DNA from: Rhodobacter sp.
GTDB lineage: Bacteria; Pseudomonadota; Alphaproteobacteria; Rhodobacterales; Rhodobacteraceae
DNA length: 55,204 nucleotides
Direction: 5' to 3'
NCBI GenBank assembly: GCA_020251025.1
Contig: JADCDI010000024.1
Span: forward strand, 1-55,204
Part shown: piece by piece, positions 8,135 to 17,424 of the stretch
How positions within the stretch are numbered: the first letter of the stretch is position 1
Layout of the letters: every line of letters starts with the position of its first letter
Program-made: the position numbers and the translations under genes
The notes under the pieces: model-generated
What the model was told of the DNA's origin: nothing
What the model saw: only the letters and a program-made list of their open reading frames with translations
Database searches by the model: none

Positions 8135-9608
8135 GTGACTTGGTACCGCGCGGGCGAACCGCGTGCGCATGGGATGATGCACAAGGGGCCGGGGGCGACC
8201 GGTGACCGGAACCGGGTGGCCGAATTCCGTGCGGCGCGCGCAAGGTTCGGGGTTGCCCTGATGGTGACGGGCGGCATGGCCCCCAATTCCGAAGGCGGGG
8301 TGTTTCCCGGGGCGGCGGGGCTGTTCGGCCCGCAGGATGTGGCGCGCCACCGGATCGTGACGGGCCGTGTGCGGGATGCCGGCGGGCGCATTGCGATGCA
8401 GACCCTGCATGCGGGCCGCGAGGCTTTCGGCAAGGGCTGCGTTGCACCCGGTGCGGTCAAATCGCCGGTCTCACCCTTTGCGCCGCCGAGGCTGGACGCG
8501 GCAGGGATCGGGGCGCAGATTGACACGATCATCTCCGCCGCAGCCCGCGCGCAGGACGCCGGGCCTGACGGGGTCGGGGTGATAGGGTGTTTTCCGAAGC
8601 GGTTCCCGCTGCGCCACATCAACCGCCGGACAGGCCGCCGGGGCGGGGCCTGCGGCAACCGGATGCGTCTGCCGGCCTTGGTGATGCGGCGGGTCCGGCA
8701 GGCGGTGGGGCCGCAGTTCATCGTGATCTGCCGGATCAGCCTGATCGGTGCGGTGGCGGACGTATCCACCCGGGACAAGGTGGCGCTGCTGGCGCAGGCG
8801 GTTGCGGCGGCGGGGGCGGCAGATGAAGCTGCCCCCCGGATGCCCGGCAAGAAAGAGTTCCAGCGGCTGGTCGCCCGGTTCGTGACGATGGTTGCCAAAG
8901 CCGGGATCGACCTGCGGCTTGGGCACAAGGCGACAGTGGATGATCTGCGCGGCTTTGCTGCGCTTGTCACCGCAACCGGGGTCCCGCCGCATGATCCCGG
9001 TATTCCGGGGCAAAACGGGCCGGATGTGCCGGGCTGCGCCGAAGTGCTGCGTGCTGCGCCCGTGGGATGGCGGGTGGCCCTGGCCGGTACCGGGGGAATC
9101 GGTTTTGATGTGGCAGCGGCTCTGGTGCATCAGGGCACGAGCCCGGCGCTGTGGCGCCGCGAATGGGGCGTGGGCAACCCGGCCACAAGCCCGGGCGGAC
9201 TTGCCGTCAGCGAACCACAGCCCGGGCCGCCCGCGCAAGGTTATGCTGTTGCAAGGGAAAGCGGAAAAGCCGGGGCGGCGGCCGGGCAAGACGACCGGTT
9301 GGATTCACCGCGCCAGACTGCGGGCCAGGGGTGTGGCGATGCCGGGGGGAATGGCCTGCAGCCGCCTTGTTCCCAAAGGGCCGGAGGTGATCGGGGATGC
9401 CTGACCGCGCCGCAATCCCGCCGATATGGTGGTGCTTTGCACAGGGCAGGTTCCCCGGCGGACCCTTGCCGGGGCACGCGGGACGGCGGGGCTTGCCTGT
9501 CACGGCATCGGTGGGGCCGACCCGGTGGCAGAGCGTGATGCCGGGCGCGCCATCGACGCGCGTGCGGGGGGTGCCGCAGGGCCCTCAGTCCCCATGATCG
9601 CTTTCTGA
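8135..9608 (+). pseudogene. Decayed 2,4-dienoyl-CoA reductase-like (FadH family) gene
   Basis: Recognisable FadH segments appear in order but in different frames. First come VALMVTGGMAPNSEGGVFPG, IAMQTLHAGR and NRMRLPALVMRRVRQAVGP, from the FMN barrel. An internal deletion removes the end of the barrel, the 4Fe-4S cysteines and the FAD-binding start. The reading resumes at PGKKEFQRLV, LATG-like VTATGV and GIGFDVA. Frameshifts then separate GKTTGWIHRARLRARGV (about 9.28 kb) from VVLCTGQ (about 9.43 kb) and the IGGADPVAE-RDAGRAIDA end. The loss of the iron-sulfur site plus at least two frameshifts excludes function. The family reduces unsaturated acyl-CoA; the exact original substrate is unknown. 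Confidence 0.82.
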
Positions 9609-10390
9609 ACTGGCGGGGTTTCTGGCCTCTGCTGCGGCGTTTTGTGTCCGGGGGGGCCTGTGGGCGGGTGCCGGGCGTCAGGCATGGGGAAGGACAGCAT
9701 GCGGGGCAGGACATGGATCGGAACGGCTGTGGGCAAGGCGAGGGGTCCGGCTGCGCTGGCGCAGCGCGGACGCGCGGCGGTTTGAGGTTCGGCACCGGGG
9801 GGGCGGTGCCTGATCGCTCCGGTCACATCCTGAAGTCGGCAGGAAAGCTGGCGGCTGGCAGGGCGCGGCTGCATTTCTGACATGAGGCGGGGTCTTGCGG
9901 TTACGGGTGGCACCGCCGGCTTGTCGGGATGGGGCAGGACCGCATCGCGGTGGTGCCGTCCCTGATCCCGGTGAGGGCGGGCGGGCGGGTAAAGACCGCC
10001 CGTCGCCCGGGCCGCGACGTCAGCAAAGGCCTGAGAGCGCCGGGAACAGCGGCACCCGACCCCTTGCGATGCGCAAGCCTGGGGGACGCAACAGGGCGGG
10101 GAACCCTTGTCGCCTGTTCTGAGGCCGACGCTGTCGATGCCCGATCCCCGCGCCGGGGCAGCCCCGGGACGAAACCGCAGACAGGCGGCAACCAACCCGC
10201 GCATGAAAGCTTGCTCAACCCTCGTCCCGGTACCCTTTCGCATCCTGTGGATCGATCTTGCGCGGCAGCCGGTCTGACCGGACCGTTTGCCGCGAAAGAA
10301 CGGGCTGACCGCGATCCAGAGCGCAGGGTGCCGAACCGTGCTGGCCGCAGGGGCTGCCCGACCGGAAGGCGGGACACTCTTGCGCGCCAC
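9609..10390. other. No recognisable gene (decayed or non-coding DNA)
   Basis: About 780 bp between the dead reductase gene and repeat cluster B. Long open frames exist on both strands only because stop codons are rare at this GC content. None has a credible ribosome-binding site, a steady codon pattern or a recognisable motif. It probably contains further decayed sequence, but I cannot name any parent gene. Confidence 0.5.
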
Positions 10391-10391
10391 G

Positions 10392-10775
10392 CGCGCGCTT
10401 TGCGCCTTCCGGCAGGGGCGATTGAAGCGGGGGCGGGGCTTTCGCCCCTGCGGGCGGGGCACGGAACCGCGACCCGCGTTTCCCCCGCCCGCCCAAGACG
10501 GTGCCCTGCAGACCGGCAGGTCCGGGAAAGACAGAGGCCAGCGCCCGACCCGGCGGGGGCGACGCGCCCGCCAGGGGCGGGGCGGGCGCTGGCCGGGGGC
10601 TTTGGGCCCCCGGCCGGTCCTGATCCCGGCGGGACGCTGTGGCAGGGGCAATGGCCCCTGCCATTGCAGCGGTGAGGGTGCTGTCATCAGGTCGGGCGGG
10701 GCCACGAAACGCGCCCCGCGTTTCCCCCGCCCGCGTGGGACGGTGCCCCGCAGACCGGCAGGTCCGGTTTCGCGG
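10392..10775 (-). repeat. Structured GC-rich repeat cluster B (inverted orientation)
   Basis: About one and a half copies of the same unit as at 1-507, but reversed. The GGCAGGGGC / GCCCCTGCC hairpin is at about 10630, the CTTTGG-loop hairpin with GGCCGGGGGC arms at about 10590-10615, the GGGCGCTGGCC inverted pair at about 10530-10590, and two copies of the GAAACGCG / CGCGTTTCC element at about 10468 and 10706. Stems are kept while loops and linkers differ. Confidence 0.78.
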
Positions 10776-11119
10776 AAGGGCAAGATGCCGCTCACCCCGA
10801 TATGCAGGGGCCTGACAGCCGGGGCGCATGCACGCCCGATGCAGGTGCCGAACCGCGTAGGTGTCATCGCGGTCCCACGCGCCCGGGGTCAAACAGACCC
10901 CCCCGGCAGGGAGCGCGATGAACCTGCGTCGGCGTCGGCGACCGGCACCTGAACCTGCGCTGCCGCCTTCCTTTGTTCGTACCCACGACACCAGGGGCGA
11001 TAACCCGGCTGCAAAGCCTTGCCGAGTGTGCCTTGCCCATTCCCGCGCCCGATTTCCGGTCGGATCAGGGGCGCGCAAGATCCCGCACCAGTGGATCCCG
11101 GATCAGAAACCGCGCGATG
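10776..11119. other. Intergenic stretch, nothing assigned
   Basis: A 344-bp stretch between repeat cluster B and the 3' end of the lipocalin-like gene. I see no credible gene, tRNA or clear terminator. It may be decayed coding sequence like its left neighbourhood. Confidence 0.4.
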
Positions 11120-12178
11120 TCAGTATCCCGTCATCTCCAGGTAGCCCCGCCCCCTGTGGCTGCCCGCGATCAGGATCGGCCCTTCCCAATAGGGCACCAG
11201 CGTGCCCATCCATGCGCCGGGGTTGACCGCCGTGACAGTCACGTCCACGCCCCGCGCCGGCAGTTCCAGCCGCCATTCCACAGGCACGGACCGGTCTGCC
11301 ACATCGGCCTCGCGCAGCGGCGTGACGCGCAGCGCGCCGGGCGGCATCGGGGTGGGCGTGCCATCCGCCGCAATCCAGGTGGCCGAGGTGAACCCGCTGC
11401 CCGCGTCGCGCAGGCGAAAGCCCATCAGCCGCGATCCGTCATCGAACATCAGCGAGAACCAGTCCCATCCGGTCTGGTCCGGTGCCAGCGGCTGTGATGA
11501 CCATTCCCGGTCAAGCCAGGCCTGCCCGGTGACCGGAACGGTCTGTCCGTCAATCGTGACCCGGCCCGTCACCCCGTAGAACGGCTGCGAGTAATAGCGG
11601 CTGGCCTGACCGGCAGCGGATTTCACCGAATAGCCGCCCTCGCCCTGGGCCACGATCGGGCCGGTCGCCTCCAGCGAAAGCGCATAGGAAAAGGCGTCAC
11701 CCCCGGCTGTCAGGTCCAGCGCGGACAGCGCATCGGCCCCCGGTGCGGCCCGTGTCGTCATCTGCCAGTCGTCAATCCAGGCATGGAACGGCTCCACCGT
11801 CACGCCCGCCTGCCCGATTCCGCCGCGCGCCAGCCGTTCGGCATAAAGGTGGCGCTCTGGCGTGGTCACGGCGGCATGGCCCATCCACAGCTGCGGGCTG
11901 GACCAGCCTTCGCCCTCGCCCGGGGCCAGTGCGGTGCGAAACAGCGTCCATTGCGCGCCATAGGGGGTACCGTCCTGGCCGGTCAGGCTGGCCGTCAGAT
12001 ACCACCATTCGATGCGGAAATCGGGATGCGCGCCGTGATCGGCCGGAAAGCTGAAGGCACCGCGCCGGGGCAGGGCAAAGCCATCGGCGGCGCGGCCCAT
12101 GTCGGCAAAGCCCTGCGGCAGGGCCGGAAGGGCGGAAAGTGCCAGAACAAAGCCCAGGATCAGCGCCCTAACGTTCAT
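11120..12178 (-). CDS. Lipocalin-like CrtC/AttH family secreted protein
   Basis: A 352-residue protein with a signal peptide (MNVRALILGFVLALSALPAL). The mature part has features of the AttH/hydroxyneurosporene-synthase fold: FRIEWWYLTASL near the N-terminus, FHAWIDDWQM in the middle, and WLDREWSSQPL, a W-D-W-F-S-L-M segment and NPGAWMGTLVPYWEGPI at the end. Members with this neighbourhood are the AttH partners of AttE/AttFG ABC systems; despite the CrtC similarity there is no carotenoid gene nearby. The start at 12178 overlaps the permease stop by 11 bp. Substrate unknown; a lipid or hydrophobic ligand is inferred from the fold. Confidence 0.82.
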   Translation of the reverse strand: MNVRALILGFVLALSALPALPQGFADMGRAADGFALPRRGAFSFPADHGAHPDFRIEWWYLTASLTGQDGTPYGAQWTLFRTALAPGEGEGWSSPQLWMGHAAVTTPERHLYAERLARGGIGQAGVTVEPFHAWIDDWQMTTRAAPGADALSALDLTAGGDAFSYALSLEATGPIVAQGEGGYSVKSAAGQASRYYSQPFYGVTGRVTIDGQTVPVTGQAWLDREWSSQPLAPDQTGWDWFSLMFDDGSRLMGFRLRDAGSGFTSATWIAADGTPTPMPPGALRVTPLREADVADRSVPVEWRLELPARGVDVTVTAVNPGAWMGTLVPYWEGPILIAGSHRGRGYLEMTGY

Positions 12179-14552
12179 TGGCAAACACCCGCAGCAAAGC
12201 GGCCGGCGCGATCCGGGCCAGCCGCAGGACCGGGACCAGACCGGCCACCCCGGCAGCCAGCAGGGCAATGCCGCCAAGCCGCGCCAGGTCGCCCGCAAAG
12301 ACCTGCATCGGCAGACGCCATCCGAAGGCCGCCACGTTGACCACCGCCAGCAGCACCCAGGCCAGGACCAGCCCCAGGGGCAGGGCGGCCATCGCCGTCA
12401 GCGCGGCCAGAAGCAGCGTGCGCGCAAAGTCCAGCAGGGCCAGCCGCCGCCGGGTCAGGCCCATCGCCCAGACCGGGGCGACCTGCGGCAGGCGCAGCCC
12501 CGACAGCGTCAGCAGGCTGGCGACCATCGCCAGCCCGGCGATGCCCAGGGTCAGCACATTCAGCGCGGCGGTAACCGCAAAGGTCCGCTCGAACACCTGC
12601 AGGGACAGCGCCTTGAGGGTGGCCTGATCCACCACCGCCCCGTCCGGCAGGCCAAAATCCGCAACCAGCGCAGCCGCCAGCGCCCCGGCCCGGTCCGGGT
12701 CCACGCGCAGGCCAAAGCGCAGCCGCGGCGTGTCGGGAAAGCGGGCCATCAGCGCTTCGGGCGCCATCAGCACCTGCGGCCTGGGGTTGCCATAGTCGGA
12801 ATAGACGCCGACCACCGGCAACGGCCCGCCCGGCAGGTCCACCGCATCGCCCAGGGCCAGCGCTTCGGCGCGGTACAACTGTTCGTTCACCATCAGGCCC
12901 TGTCCGGCGGCAATCCGGCCCCAGACATCCGGCAAGGCGGCCAGCAGCGGCCAGTTGTCGCGATAGGTGGGATGATCGGTGATTCCGTAGACCTCGCCGG
13001 GGCGGCCGAACAGCGGGGTCCCGGCACTCAGGATCGGCAGCACCGCATCGGTGCGGGGGGCCAGCCAGGCCTCCAGCCGCCGCGCCTCTTGGGCAGAGCG
13101 GGCGGTGACGTACAACTCTGACGCCAGCCGCTGATCCAGCCAGCCCACGAAGGTCTGGCGAAAGCTGGACACCATCGTGCCGACCCCGATGTTCGCCGCC
13201 AGGGCCAGCAGCAGCGCCATCAGCGCCAGCGACAGGCCCGGCACCTGCTGGCGGGTATCGGCCCAGAACCACTGCACCAGCGCCCCGCGCGCCATCCGCC
13301 CGCCAAGACCGGTCACCAGAATCAGCACCGGGGGCAGGCACAGGGCGGCCCCGATCAGCAGGGCCGCAAGCCCGCCGAAACCGGCGCCAAGGCCCGTGCC
13401 GAAGGCCAGCAGCCCGGCCGCCAGACCCAGCAGCGCCGCCCCCGCCACCCCCTGCCGCCACAGGCTGCGGGCCGAGGCGCGGGCCCAGGCGCGCGGCTGC
13501 GCCGGGGCCAGCAGCGGCAGATGCCACAGCCGCCACAGGCTTTGCCCCGCAGCCAGCAGCGTGCCCGCCATCGCCATGCCCAGGCCCGCCAGCCACCAGC
13601 CGGGGCGCAGCGACAGCGTGCCGGTCACCTCGGCCCCGTAAAGCCCGCGCAGCGTGGCGGCCACATCCGGCAACAGCGCCGCCGCCACCAGATAACCCAG
13701 CCCGATGCCGGTCATGCCTGCAGCCAGCGCCAGCACCAGCAGCTCCAGCAGGACAAGACCCATCAGGGTCCGCGCCGAAAGACCCAGCGCGCGCAGCGTG
13801 CGCAGCATGGCGCGGCGCTGCTCGAACGCGAGGCCAATGGCGGAATTCACGATGAAAAGCCCCACCGCAAAGGCCAGAAAGCCAAAGGCGGTCAGGTTCA
13901 GATGAAAGCTGTCGGTCAGCCGCGCGATGTCGGTGCCGTCATCGGGGGCCCGGCGCACCAGCCCCTGCGGCAGGGGTCGGTCCGGCTGTGCCCCCGGACT
14001 GACCAGCAGATACGACAGCCGCCCCTCCATCCCCAGCAGGCGCTGCGCCACCCCGACATCGGTCAGGCCGGTTCCGGGCGGCAGACCGGGGTCTGTCCGC
14101 AGGGCCGGCAGGCCGTCCGGGCGCAGCCCTGCCGCCGTTTCGGGGTTGAGATAAAGCCGCCCGCCGCCGGACAGGAAATCGGCAAGATCGGCCCCGCCGC
14201 GCAGGGGCACAGATGTGGCACCGGCGGGCAGCGTCAGCGGGTCGATACCCAGAAGGCGCAGGTCCGTTGCCGGCAAACGCCCCTCGACGACGGGCGACAC
14301 CTTCCACCCGTCGCGGCGCAGCGCCACATAAAGGTCCTGCGCAACCGGCCCGCCATCCTGTGACACGATCCGCTCCATTCGGTTCTGCCCCAGGACTGCG
14401 GCGGCACTGTCATAACTGGCGCGGGCTTCGGCATTGATCGCCTGCACCCCCGACCAAAGCGCGGTCGCCAGGGCCAGCCCCAGCATCAGCATCGCCAGCT
14501 GCACCGGATGGCGCAGCCAGTGCGACAGCAGCGCAGACAACCCCGCCCTCAT
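12168..14552 (-). CDS. FtsX/MacB-type ABC transporter permease (AttFG-like)
   Basis: A 794-residue inner-membrane protein. An N-terminal membrane anchor (HPVQLAMLMLGLALATALW) is followed by a periplasmic domain of about 230 residues, a first FtsX block of several membrane helices, a second periplasmic domain, and a final FtsX block. It looks like a single-chain fusion of two permease halves, as in AttFG/LolC-E relatives. Its ATG overlaps the ATPase stop codon as ATGA, and its end overlaps the lipocalin-like gene, so all three are co-translated. A role in moving lipids or lipoproteins across the envelope is an inference from family. Confidence 0.86.
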   Translation of the reverse strand: MRAGLSALLSHWLRHPVQLAMLMLGLALATALWSGVQAINAEARASYDSAAAVLGQNRMERIVSQDGGPVAQDLYVALRRDGWKVSPVVEGRLPATDLRLLGIDPLTLPAGATSVPLRGGADLADFLSGGGRLYLNPETAAGLRPDGLPALRTDPGLPPGTGLTDVGVAQRLLGMEGRLSYLLVSPGAQPDRPLPQGLVRRAPDDGTDIARLTDSFHLNLTAFGFLAFAVGLFIVNSAIGLAFEQRRAMLRTLRALGLSARTLMGLVLLELLVLALAAGMTGIGLGYLVAAALLPDVAATLRGLYGAEVTGTLSLRPGWWLAGLGMAMAGTLLAAGQSLWRLWHLPLLAPAQPRAWARASARSLWRQGVAGAALLGLAAGLLAFGTGLGAGFGGLAALLIGAALCLPPVLILVTGLGGRMARGALVQWFWADTRQQVPGLSLALMALLLALAANIGVGTMVSSFRQTFVGWLDQRLASELYVTARSAQEARRLEAWLAPRTDAVLPILSAGTPLFGRPGEVYGITDHPTYRDNWPLLAALPDVWGRIAAGQGLMVNEQLYRAEALALGDAVDLPGGPLPVVGVYSDYGNPRPQVLMAPEALMARFPDTPRLRFGLRVDPDRAGALAAALVADFGLPDGAVVDQATLKALSLQVFERTFAVTAALNVLTLGIAGLAMVASLLTLSGLRLPQVAPVWAMGLTRRRLALLDFARTLLLAALTAMAALPLGLVLAWVLLAVVNVAAFGWRLPMQVFAGDLARLGGIALLAAGVAGLVPVLRLARIAPAALLRVFANER

Positions 14553-15205
14553 GTGATCCGCCCGGCAGACAGGGTGACGCGCCGGTCCAGCCGCGCAGCC
14601 AGGCGCGGCGAATGCGTGACCATCAGCAGCGCCGCCCCGGTATCGGCCACCAGCCGCAGCATCAGGTCCAGCACCGCGTCGCCGGTCGCCTCGTCCAGAT
14701 TGCCGGTCGGCTCGTCGGCCAGCACCAGCTGCGGGCGCGCGGCCAGGGTGCGCCCGATCGCAACGCGCTGCTGCTGGCCGCCCGAAAGCTGTTCGGGATA
14801 GCGGCCCATCAGGGTGCAAAGCCCCAGAACCTGCGCCAGCCGCGCCGTCCAGGCGGGGTCATGACGGCCCGCCAGCCGCGCCTGAAACGCGAGGTTGGCC
14901 GCGACATCCAGCGAGGGGATCAGGTTGAACTGCTGGAACACCATCCCCACCGTGCCCCGGCGCAGCCCGGCGCGCACCGGATCGCCTGCGGTCGTCAGGT
15001 TCACGCCGGCAAGCTCGACCCGGCCCGCATCGGCCAGGTCCAATCCGGCGGCCAGATGCAGCAGCGTGCTTTTGCCGCTGCCCGATTCCCCGGTCAGCGC
15101 AAGGCTGGTCCCGGCCTGCAGCGCAAGGTCGATCCCGTCCAGCACCGTCAGGGGGCCTTCGCCCGTGGCATAGGTTTTCGTCACATCGGTCAGGGTCAGC
15201 AGCAT
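14549..15205 (-). CDS. ABC transporter ATP-binding protein (LolD/MacB type, AttE-like)
   Basis: A 218-residue ATPase. Walker A is GESGSGKSTLLHL, the signature is QLSGGQQQRVAIGRTL, Walker B is LVLADEPTGNLD, and the H-loop is MVTHS. EPTGNLDEATG is typical of the MacB/LolD clade that works with FtsX-like permeases. The ATG at 15205 follows GGAGGCCGC; upstream in-frame codons are unlikely. It is the first gene of the three-gene operon running to 11120. The promoter must lie within 15206-15300. Confidence 0.92.
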   Translation of the reverse strand: MLLTLTDVTKTYATGEGPLTVLDGIDLALQAGTSLALTGESGSGKSTLLHLAAGLDLADAGRVELAGVNLTTAGDPVRAGLRRGTVGMVFQQFNLIPSLDVAANLAFQARLAGRHDPAWTARLAQVLGLCTLMGRYPEQLSGGQQQRVAIGRTLAARPQLVLADEPTGNLDEATGDAVLDLMLRLVADTGAALLMVTHSPRLAARLDRRVTLSAGRIT

Positions 15206-15299
15206 GCGGCCTCCGTCATCGGGAAGAGATGTAGCACGCTGGCCGGGCAAGAACACCTGGACCGGGCAGGATGCAGGCGGTTCGGTGCCGCCGAAGCTG

Positions 15300-15458
15300 T
15301 CATGCGCCCGATTGCGGCCTGGGGACCGGACCAGCCGAAGGATGGCCCTGCTTGCCCGCAGACCACCCGAGGGCACCGGTCGCGATCCAGCAGTCCGGCC
15401 CGACCCGGCAGATTGACGGACCTTGGTTGAAGGCGGGCAGGATCGGGTTGCGGATCAT
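15300..15458 (-). pseudogene. N-terminal remnant of a GH43 glycosidase
   Basis: From the ATG at 15458 the translation reads MIRNPILPAFNQGPSICRVG and then a CWIATGALGWSAGKQ-type continuation. This matches the start of GH43 beta-xylosidase/arabinofuranosidase proteins (NPILxGFNPDPSIxRVGxDYYIATSTFEW). Only about 50 residues are left; the catalytic aspartate of the DPS motif is changed (QGPS), and the remaining several hundred residues are gone. It lies directly downstream of the oxidoreductase gene on the same strand, so it is probably the last gene of the decayed glycoside operon. Confidence 0.7.
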
Positions 15459-15475
15459 GGCTGACACAGCCCGAC

Positions 15476-15513
15476 GGGGGCGATTTTTCTGCGAAAAATC
15501 GTCGTCGCCCCCC
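15476..15513 (-). terminator. Hairpin after the oxidoreductase gene
   Basis: An inverted repeat made of GGGGGCGATTTTTC and GAAAAATCG plus TCGCCCCC, with a TGC loop and a short bulge, directly abuts the stop codon of the oxidoreductase gene. On the minus strand it could end transcription or protect the 3' end; no long U-run follows. Confidence 0.5.
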
Positions 15514-16653
15514 TCAGGCCAGCAGGGCCTGCGCCTCGGCCGGGCCAAGGGGGGCAGGGCGGGTGCAGGTGGTCTGCAGGGTCACGAACTGCCCCGTCGC
15601 GCCCGATTGCAGCACGGCTGTCATCACCTCGACCCCGTGCAGCGTGCGGTCCAGCGAACAGCGCTGATCGCGGCCCCCGATCAGGGCCGCCGCCATGTCG
15701 GCCAGCCCGGCGGTGCGGTAATTGGCCAGCGGGCCGTGGCCGGGATGGTCCTGATTGGGCCGACCGAAGGGGTGGTCCCAAGGCGCAACCGCCCTGATCC
15801 TGCCATCGCGCCCCGCCCATTCCACCGTGCCGCCGAAGAAGTTCGGATCAGGCACGAACAGGCTGCCTTCGGTGCCGTAAAGCTCCATGTTCACCCGCTT
15901 GTGTGCCCACACATCCCAACTGGTGGACAGCGTCACGGTGGCCCCGTTGGCGAATTCCAGCAGCGCGTGGATATTGGTGGGTGTCTTGACCGCAATGTCC
16001 TGGCCGCGGCGCGGCTCCGACGTGATCCTGCGCGTGGTGCTGGCGGACGAGGTCAGCGCCCCCACCCGGCGGACCGGCCCGATCAGGTTGATCAGACTGG
16101 CGATGTAATAGGGGCCAAGGTCCAGCATTGGCCCGCCGCCCGGCAGAAAGAAGAAGTCCGGGTTCGGGTGCCAGTGTTCCATCCCGTGGTTCATCACGGC
16201 AGAACTTCCGGCCGTGACCGTGCCGATCCGCCCTTCGTCGATCAGGGCGCGCGCCTGCTGGTGGGCACCGCCCAGAAAGGTATCAGGCGCGCAGCCCACG
16301 CGCAGCCCCCGCGCTGCCGCCAGATCGCGTAGCGCCAGCCCGTCGGCCAGGCTCAGCGCCAGCGGCTTTTCCGAATAGACATGCTTGCCCGCCTGCAGGA
16401 TCGCTTGCGAGACGGCGAAATGCGCGTCCGGAATTGTCAGGTTGATCACCACGTCCAGTGTCGGGTTGGCCAGCAGGTCGTCGACCGACTGCGCCTGCAC
16501 GCCGTATTCCGACGCGCGGGACCGGGCCGCCGCCATGTTCAGGTCGGCCACCGCCCGCACCTTCAGCCCGCGGAACAGCGGGGCCAGCCGGAGATAGGTG
16601 GTCGAGATATTGCCGCATCCGATGATGCCGATGCCGAGTGTATCCATGGTCAC
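15514..16653 (-). CDS. Gfo/Idh/MocA family oxidoreductase
   Basis: A 379-residue NAD(P)-dependent sugar dehydrogenase candidate. The N-terminal Rossmann domain begins GIGIIGCGNIS, and the EKPLA motif of the family (YSEKPLALS) is near residue 95; the C-terminal alpha/beta domain contains HWHPNPDFFFLPGGG and GPMLDLGPYYI. The start is a GTG at 16653 (or ATG at 16647) and overlaps the isomerase stop codon as GTGA. Together with the isomerase it survives from an otherwise decayed glycoside operon, so it most likely oxidises a sugar released by the lost hydrolases. The substrate cannot be named. Confidence 0.9.
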   Translation of the reverse strand: MTMDTLGIGIIGCGNISTTYLRLAPLFRGLKVRAVADLNMAAARSRASEYGVQAQSVDDLLANPTLDVVINLTIPDAHFAVSQAILQAGKHVYSEKPLALSLADGLALRDLAAARGLRVGCAPDTFLGGAHQQARALIDEGRIGTVTAGSSAVMNHGMEHWHPNPDFFFLPGGGPMLDLGPYYIASLINLIGPVRRVGALTSSASTTRRITSEPRRGQDIAVKTPTNIHALLEFANGATVTLSTSWDVWAHKRVNMELYGTEGSLFVPDPNFFGGTVEWAGRDGRIRAVAPWDHPFGRPNQDHPGHGPLANYRTAGLADMAAALIGGRDQRCSLDRTLHGVEVMTAVLQSGATGQFVTLQTTCTRPAPLGPAEAQALLA

Positions 16654-17399
16654 AGCCCCTTTGCCGCCTGAAGGGACCGGCGGGCAAAGCGCGCATGATC
16701 CGACGGGTTGTCATGTTCCACGATGAAGACATCGCAGGGTGTCTGCCGCAATTCGGCCATCAGCGCCGTCCACGGCACCGTGCCTGTGCCCAGATCCGCC
16801 CAGCCGTCTTCACCGGCGTTCTGTCCGGCAGGCGCTATGTCCTTCAGATGCGCCGCCGTGATGCGGGGGGCATATCGGGCAATCCAGGCGGCCGGATCGG
16901 CACCGCCGCGCACCACCCAGGCCACGTCGATTTCCCATTCCAGGTCCGGCCCGCCGTCAAAGATCAGGTCCTGGGGCACCTGGCCATCGGGCAGGGGGCG
17001 CAGTTCGAAATCGTGATTGTGCCAGCCAAAGCCAAGGCCGGCGGCCTTGATGGGCCGGCCCGCAGCCTGCAGGCGCGCGCCGAAGGCCCGCCAGCCTGCG
17101 GCATCGGTCGGGCGGTCGTCCGGCATCAGGTAGGGGCAATAGATGCGGCCGATGCCAAGGGCGCGCGCAATGGCCAGAACCTTGTCCGGTTCCGACTCGA
17201 TCTGGGCCAGGCCGAAATGGCCCGTGGGCATGGCAAGGCCGCTGTTGCCCAGGGCGGCGGTCAGGGCGGCCACCTGCGCGTCATCGGCGTAAAGCGCGCT
17301 GTAGCCTTCGACAGCGTCATAGCCCAGGTCGGCCAGCATCGCCAGCGTAGCGCCAAGCGGCGGGAAATTGCGCGACGCGTAAAGCTGATAGGACAGCAT
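16650..17399 (-). CDS. Sugar phosphate isomerase/epimerase (xylose isomerase-like TIM barrel)
   Basis: A 249-residue protein starting MLSYQLYASRNFPPLG, of the AP-endonuclease-2/IolE-type barrel family. Metal-ligand regions are visible: FGWHNHDFEL with His and Glu, LEWEIDVAWV, AAHLKDIAP and FIVEHDNP, whose Glu is a common C-terminal ligand. It isomerises or epimerises a keto or aldo sugar or an oxidised derivative. It is translationally coupled to the oxidoreductase, a frequent pairing. Its own upstream neighbour, the GH2 remnant, ends close to its start, so the original operon ran from there. Confidence 0.87.
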   Translation of the reverse strand: MLSYQLYASRNFPPLGATLAMLADLGYDAVEGYSALYADDAQVAALTAALGNSGLAMPTGHFGLAQIESEPDKVLAIARALGIGRIYCPYLMPDDRPTDAAGWRAFGARLQAAGRPIKAAGLGFGWHNHDFELRPLPDGQVPQDLIFDGGPDLEWEIDVAWVVRGGADPAAWIARYAPRITAAHLKDIAPAGQNAGEDGWADLGTGTVPWTALMAELRQTPCDVFIVEHDNPSDHARFARRSLQAAKGL

Positions 17400-17424
17400 T
17401 CAAGGCTCCTGCGGTTGGCGCGCC

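Noticed and set aside
9500-10867. A 455-codon minus-strand frame across the repeat block
   Set aside because: It spans the fadH remnant, unassigned DNA and repeat cluster B without a ribosome-binding site or a domain; the repetitive part encodes the same peptide fragments as the other repeat clusters.
11120-12178. Carotenoid 1,2-hydratase (crtC) as the name of the lipocalin-like gene
   Set aside because: It has a signal peptide and lies with an ATPase and FtsX-type permease; no carotenoid gene is nearby, so AttH-like is the better description.
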